Positions 58,750 through 64,000 of a stretch of 64,000 bases of DNA are shown in pieces (within the stretch, counting starts at the first letter, position 1; the number at the start of each line of letters is the position of its first letter). Source of the DNA: Lithospermum erythrorhizon (Eukaryota > Streptophyta > Magnoliopsida > Boraginales > Boraginaceae). Below the pieces are notes generated by a model. That model searched no databases. It was not told the origin of the DNA and was given only the letters and a program-made list of their open reading frames with translations. Where the stretch lies: NCBI GenBank assembly GCA_019722365.1, contig JADFUC010000395.1:1-64000 (forward strand). The letters run 5' to 3'. The position numbers and the translations under genes were made by a program.

Positions 58750-58939
58750 AAATATTTTGGTTAAATGGGTAATGTAAATCAAGAAAAGAATGAAATTTTT
58801 TATTTGGTGTGTCATATGAAGTGTCATTACTGGCATTGGTTGCTTGGATGTGAAGTGAATCGATGTGATGTGAGGGTAAACTAGGAAATTATAAACGAGT
58901 TGAATGTTTTAAAATGTTGTTTGAGTATTTTTTGTTTTC

Positions 58940-61250
58940 GAGGAAAATCGAGCTGATGAAAATTATTTCTGAGAATCAAAGTGCTTTTTTGCCTGATAGA
59001 ATGATTTCTAATAATATCCTGATAGCTCGCGAAGTACTACACTACATGAATGATAGCTCACGAAGTACTACACTACATGAATGATTCTAATTCTAGTAAA
59101 AACTCTTCTATGGCCGTCAAGCTAGACATGAGCAAGGCTTATGATTGTGTGGAATGATCGTTCATGAGGGCTATTATGTTGAAATTGGGGTTTTGTCTGC
59201 GGTGGGTTGATTGGGTTATGTGTATGGTATCGACTGTATCGTATAGCTTTCTTATTAATGGCTCTCCCAAGGGTTTTATTAGGCCGACTCGGGGAAGCCG
59301 TCAAGGTGATCCCTTGTCGCCCTATATGTTGTTAATTTGTGTAGAGGGTCTTACTTGCATGATCAGGGAAGCAGAGGTTCGGAAGGCACTTACAGGTATT
59401 CAGATTAGTCGAGATAGCCCGAGCGTCAGTCACATTTTGTTTGTTGATGACACCTTCATCTCTTGCCAAGCGTCTGCTACGGAAGGGAACGAGGTGATGA
59501 GAATTCTGCAAGACTATAAAAAAGCTTCGGGGCAGAAGGTAAATTTGGGGAAATGCTCAGTTAGTTTTTCACCACATGTACCGGTTGCGCTGCGAAGATG
59601 CATTTTGATTGGACTGGGAATGCGTGAAGTAAAGGACCAAGGCAAGTATTTGGGACTTCCAACATAAAAAGAGGCCTACATATTACTAAGGTCAAGTGTT
59701 GTAGTTAAAGCTATTCTCACAGGTGGGAAAGGAGGTGATGGTTAATTCAGTTACATCGGCCATTCCAAATTTTGTGATGAATTGCTTTAAATTACCATTG
59801 GAAATTATTGATGACTTAAACAGTGCTATGACGAAGTTCTTTTGGGCCAAGGGAGAAGGCAAAGAGGATATTTTGGAAGGCTGGTGATAAATTATGTGAC
59901 GATAAAATGGTGGGAGGTTTGGGCTTCAAGGACTTAGAATGTATGAATTTGGTGATGCTAGCAAAACAAGGTTGGAGGGTGGCAACCCAAGAGGAAAAAT
60001 ATTTTAGACGCTCTTCTTTTCTACATGCAAAATTGGGTTCCAATCCTTCGTATGGGTGGCGTAGTTTATCAAGCGTCGAAGGTAAGCTTCAAAAGGAGCC
60101 CGCTTACTAGTGTGGGACGGGAGGACATCAACTTTTTGACGGAGCTCGATCGCCGAACAAACGAAAGTTCCATGTCCGAGCTGCATTTCGATAAATTGTC
60201 GGGGGCACCATACAAGGAGGTAATTATCTCACGTGCTCGGGTTATAAAAGTGCCAAAGCTATGAAGAGGAATGGGGAACTTAGAGGGAGTCCTATATATG
60301 GAAATGTTTTCCGCCAAGGGTCAAATCCTTTATATGGAAATGTTTTCATAATATACTTCCGAAAAAAGATAAAACTTCGAAGGCGGGGTGTCCGGACAGA
60401 CTCAAAATGTGTTCTATGCGGCAAGGAGGATGAAAATTTGCTTCATCTTTTACTTGCTTGTCCTATTACGCGCAGTTATGAATTATGACTCGCTTAAACT
60501 TGTGTTCTACAGACATCGCTGAATTCTTCAACTATCGCGCGGAGTATATTATTAATCAATGCCATCAACTGGGATGTTCTGAGAATGGGGATCGCATTGC
60601 TTGCATATTATGGTAGATTTGGAAGCTTCGAAACATGATGGTGTTCGAAGAAGAGGTTGTGGTTTTAGAGCAAGTGTGGAAGGCGGGTTTGGAGTTAGAA
60701 GCAAACTATAAGAGAGCCTGTTTAATCACCTCATTGAAAGAGGGGACCTTGAGGGGGAACCTGAAATCTTAACAGGTAACAGGTAATGCGTAAGGGTGGA
60801 CTAAACCTCAACAAGGTTGGATAAAGTTGAATACGGATGCAGCGTGGGTTAAAAGCACAAGTTTTGGAGCTGTTGGAGCTATCTGCAGGGATGCGAATGG
60901 CACTTATCTGGGCGCAAGCTACTGGAAGCTAGTTGTCGCCTTTGATGGCAGAGATGTTGGCACTTCGTGGAGGCTTGGAATTTGCTTATTATAATCAATG
61001 GCGGAACATCGAGATTGAAAGCTATTCCAAACAATTGATCGATATGCTTACGGAGAGGCAACGTGTTACAAAATGGAGGTAGAAATTCTTGTGGGGGTTA
61101 TCCAATACCTTGCAAGCTATATGGAGGTCAAATTCTATCACATTAGGAGAACTTCAAACAATGTGGCGCACACAATCACCCATTGGGTTCATAGCGGAAC
61201 GAGAGATTCTCCCTGGATCTCGTATCCGCCTTCTTGACTTTTAACACCCT
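58940..61250 (+). mobile_element. L1-type LINE, 3' part of ORF2, decayed
   Basis: In order on the plus strand: an RT start NQSAFLPDRMISNNILIARE (58973-59033), MAVKLDMSKAYD (59112 on) and an open RT segment (59164-59667) with RGSRQGDPLSPYM and HILFVDDTFIS (usually F-A-D-D). Next are KVNLGKCSV, then IPNFVMNCFKLP and GGLGFKDLECMNL. A zf-RVT module CVLCGKEDENLLHLLLACP lies at 60403-60470. Near 60833 an RNase H-like WIKLNTDAAW is followed by GAVGAICRDANG, and at 61146 on by IRRTSNNVAHTITHW. Several stops and frameshifts and two internal short duplications make it inactive. The 5' part is missing. It ends near a weak A run at 61350. Confidence 0.85.
59021..59082. repeat. 31-bp tandem duplication inside the LINE RT
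   Basis: gatagctc-cgaagtactacactacatgaat occurs twice in a row with one difference. 31 is not a multiple of three, so it breaks the reading frame. Confidence 0.95.
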
Positions 61251-62436
61251 TTTCCCATGATTTATGATTCTTTAATGTTGAAGCTTTTGATTACAAATAG
61301 TGATTCCTTAGTCCGCTTGATCATTTCAATGATATTCATATTGTTTGCATAAAAAAATTTACACGTGAATGCAATTTTGACTGGATTAGATTGAATAGAT
61401 AATTTCCTTGAATTATATTGATGAATCTTTCCTTCTGATTGATATTTTACCGTGAATGATCATGGAATGTAAAAGTTTATTTCCTTTTTATTGAATTGAT
61501 TAATAGTATAATTGATTCTTCAATTCAAATAATTGTTTCCTTTTCCTTGTTTTATACTAATTGATTGTGTCTGTGCCAAGCTAAGTGGCATGGCTGGTAT
61601 TTGATTTTAAAGAGATTTTGGAGCCCTCATAAGCCTCCTCCAAAACCATTCTAAAATACTATAGGGTACAATTTTATTTACCCGTGTTATACATGGGATC
61701 ATTGAAAAAAATTAAGCTTAAAAATTGATAAATACGGAGTATGTTACTTCTAAATTGATGGACAAAACAATTTGTCTTTAATATGTAGAGTCAATTATAA
61801 TAAAAATATTTACGAAAAAATAAATACAATCAAATTAGAAAAATTTCAAGATCGAGTAATTATATATATAGGGTATGGTTATTGGCCGGCGATAATGCTA
61901 AAACATTTTTCTGGATGAATAAAATTATGTCAACTACCCATTTTATCTCTATAATAGTCATTCTTCTAAGCGATCTCTATCTCTTTTCGATACTCTTCCA
62001 TTGCCTCGCTTTAGACTCAGATATTACGTATCGGAAATGATTATATATAACTTATTCATTATTATCAATTACCTTATACATATATTGCCAAGATCACGCT
62101 AGATAGCTGATTTTCTTCTAGATTGACATTCTAAATCCACTAAAATTATTTTTATATTTTTTAAATCCTCGACTGGGGACCCCGTCTTAATAAATAAATA
62201 AAAACTGTTAATACAAATAGTTTTGGGGTGAAAAACCCAAAAAAACAAACTAAAAGTACTTACAAATAAGTAAAAAGCAAGGGTTAACACGAGCCCAAAT
62301 CAAAAGCAAACCACAGCGTTTGCAAATCCCGAACCCTAATTAAAGCCCTAAAAATAGAATTGGAGGCATATGCTCAGTGTTTGATAAAATGCCACAAGGA
62401 TCCTGTGAGTATGCTTAACGAGCTACCTTCGGATGT
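61251..62436. other. Intergenic, no gene seen
   Basis: AT-rich, with the LINE tail at its left. A possible MITE remnant (aatacggagtatg near 61734) has no confirmed partner end. Confidence 0.4.
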
Positions 62437-62680
62437 ATGGTACTCCTTGGCATTCCAGAGCTAGCAAAGCCCTTAGTCTCAGTGGCTCATCCGGTGGCTC
62501 CCATACCCGATTTGATCTCCCCTGCATTGCCTCCTTTGCAACCAATGCTCACCTTGAAAGCTCCATCCATATTCACCTTTAGCTTTGTTGGGGTTCTTAG
62601 GCACGAACACAACACAAATCATAATAAGCCAGATGACGTTGTTCGACCGGCTAATCTCTATCAAGACTAGAAACATAACA
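62437..62680 (-). pseudogene. RNase H-like fragment of a second LINE
   Basis: The minus strand encodes KVNMDGAFKVSIGCKGGNAG, a match to the start of the RVT_3/RNase H domain common at the end of plant LINE ORF2, where Asp in L-N-x-D-G-A is catalytic. Beyond it the frame ends in a stop. It is likely the 3' part of the same element as 63100-63725, interrupted by 62690-62960. Confidence 0.6.
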
Positions 62681-62689
62681 GTAGGATTC

Positions 62690-62960
62690 TATTGGCTCAT
62701 AGATGTAATCATTGCTAAAGATGTGATCCTATTCCTAAGAGGATTGTAACAAAGCCAGATCTATAAATAGGGTCAGTAAATCGTGATCAAACACTCATGC
62801 TAAATCGATAAGTGCTAGATTACTGTGAGTTACTTTATCGTTTTCAGCTGATTGATCAGACATTCAAGTTTTAATAAACTATTCTAAGAGTGGCCGATTC
62901 CTCGAACCTCAAACATAAACTATCGATTCAGATACTAATCAGTTTTAATTAATCAATTGC
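62690..62960 (+). repeat. LTR-like insert between LINE pieces
   Basis: A segment with gtaggattctattggctcat at its left, a TATA-like ctataaatagggtc at 62761-62774 and a promoter-to-leader style similar to Copia LTRs. It lies between two pieces of a minus-strand LINE, which fits insertion. No target duplication or partner LTR was verified. Confidence 0.4.
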
Positions 62961-63099
62961 GCTCATCATAGCTACTGCTATATTTGAAATTATCAAATTG
63001 GGGATTTTCATTGCTCGAATAATCAAATCTACTAATTGCAGAATCGTTTCAGACCTTAAAAATAACAAAGCCTCGAGGGTGGCCTCTTAACATAACAGT

Positions 63100-63725
63100 T
63101 GAGGAGGTTTCGGGATTGGCCTGAAAATAATGTAGTATAAGAGTTTGCTAAATCTTGACTACATATTGTGTAAAGTGTATACCCTTTGCCCATGCTTAGT
63201 TTTGTTTCTGGCTTCACATAACATCCATATAATCACCAATGGTACAAGATGCTTGATATGCCCCTTGAAAGGTGAGGACAAACTCCATTCTCTTAACACA
63301 GTATGGAAGTCATTATAGGTTGTGTGCTGAATGCCAAAAAGTGTTGCAAAATGTGCCCATATATTAGCAGCCACATGCCCTGTGAAGAAAATATGTAGTA
63401 GAGTTTCTTGGCTGCTACAACACACACACTTTGAAGCCAGCTGAATGCACTTTTTCTACATAATCTCATCAACAGGTAATCAATTGTGTAGGAGTCTCCA
63501 CACAGTAAAAGACATCTTTGTTGGAATATTGTTGTGCCAAATCAAAGAGTATTGTCTATGATCATCAATTCTGAAAGGACACATTACCATAACAATAATT
63601 TTACCAACAAAGAACAACACCACCATCGAATCCCATCCTTCAATGTTGTACGACATAGACCCCTCCACAATGGCAGTGCATCAACTCATCAACAAATGAA
63701 TATAACCCGCAAGAATGCTTTATAA
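63100..63725 (-). pseudogene. zf-RVT region of a second LINE
   Basis: On the minus strand, IWHNNIPTKMSFTVWRLLHN (63560-63480 side) is followed, after a frame change, by a KCVCCSSQETLLHIFFTGHV phrase (63440-63370) and then an AANIWAHFATLFGI stretch. W-x-x-x-I-P-x-K-x-x-F-x-x-W-R-x-L, then C-x2-C and H-x-F are the zf-RVT module of plant LINE-like elements. The left part ends in a run of hydrophobic and Trp residues as in relatives. Confidence 0.8.
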
Positions 63726-64000
63726 AAAGTATAAAGGTCATTATTAAAAAATGGACAAATTGAATATAGTGAGACGGAAGTTAGTAACTATAGTTGGTGA
63801 TAAACCTAACAAGAACTGTAGAAAAGAATTGGGTTATGGAAATAGGGGAAATTGAGCATAGAAACTCTAAAAGAAATAATGAACTCAGTAATTTTAGGAA
63901 TCAATATAAGGTCATAAAACCTTCCAACTAGAATAACAGACAGGTTAAACCCAACAACAGATAATAAAAAATCTAAGTATTCCGGGAAGTGGCCTTAATG
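63726..64000. other. Window edge, nothing recognised
   Basis: AT-rich DNA that may continue the LINE on the minus strand, but no motif was read. Confidence 0.3.

Overview
The window is AT-rich plant nuclear DNA. It holds two intact-looking, intron-bearing plant genes in a landscape made mostly of nested and decayed transposable elements. GT-AG introns, Stowaway-type MITEs, Ty3/gypsy chromoviruses with 2.3-2.8 kb LTRs, an L1-type LINE and a tRNA-derived SINE all point to an angiosperm. The two protein genes look most like those of eudicots. Family or genus cannot be fixed from the sequence alone. No bacterial, organellar or viral-genome features were seen.

Layout. 1-2037: retroelement-derived non-coding DNA with two tandem duplications. 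2038-10438: a minus-strand Ty3/gypsy chromovirus-like element (family 1) with two LTRs and a decayed gag-protease-RT-RNase H body that lacks integrase. 10439-16440: Copia-like LTR and leader debris and short tandem duplications. 16440-21480: a decayed Tat/Ogre/Athila-type gypsy element with integrase on the minus strand. 22070-24536: an eight-exon nucellin-like (Asp1-type) aspartic protease gene, minus strand, with a Stowaway MITE in intron 1. 25280-27885: a solo-LTR-like copy of family 1. 27886-32800: AT-rich repeats, a MITE, a small LTR-like direct-repeat pair and a stretch rich in GTCAA and TGACGTCA motifs. 32800-34790: gag part of a Tat-like element (plus). 34790-36617 and 47071-47710: two parts of a Copia-like LTR/leader, split by a full-length minus-strand chromovirus (family 2, 36618-47070). 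47712-49700: integrase end and 3' region of a Tat-like element (plus). 50646-52327: Stowaway MITEs. 53776-58148: a four-exon ankyrin-repeat/PGG-domain membrane protein gene of the ITN1 type (plus). 58662-58749: a SINE with perfect 19-bp target-site duplications. 58940-61360: a plus-strand LINE 3' half. 62440-63725: pieces of a second LINE on the minus strand.

The two genes are unrelated neighbours about 29 kb apart, with no sign of a shared pathway. The rest is best read as layered insertions. Retroelement copies differ by many 1-3 base indels, whereas both genes read cleanly across every exon. The most unusual features are a pure 140-base A tract in only one LTR of the family 2 element, palindromic 30-bp repeats inside the family 1 LTRs, a protease motif FDYGATHS shared by both chromovirus families, and a partial tandem duplication of the last codons of the ankyrin gene. 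I found no convincing new multi-gene system.
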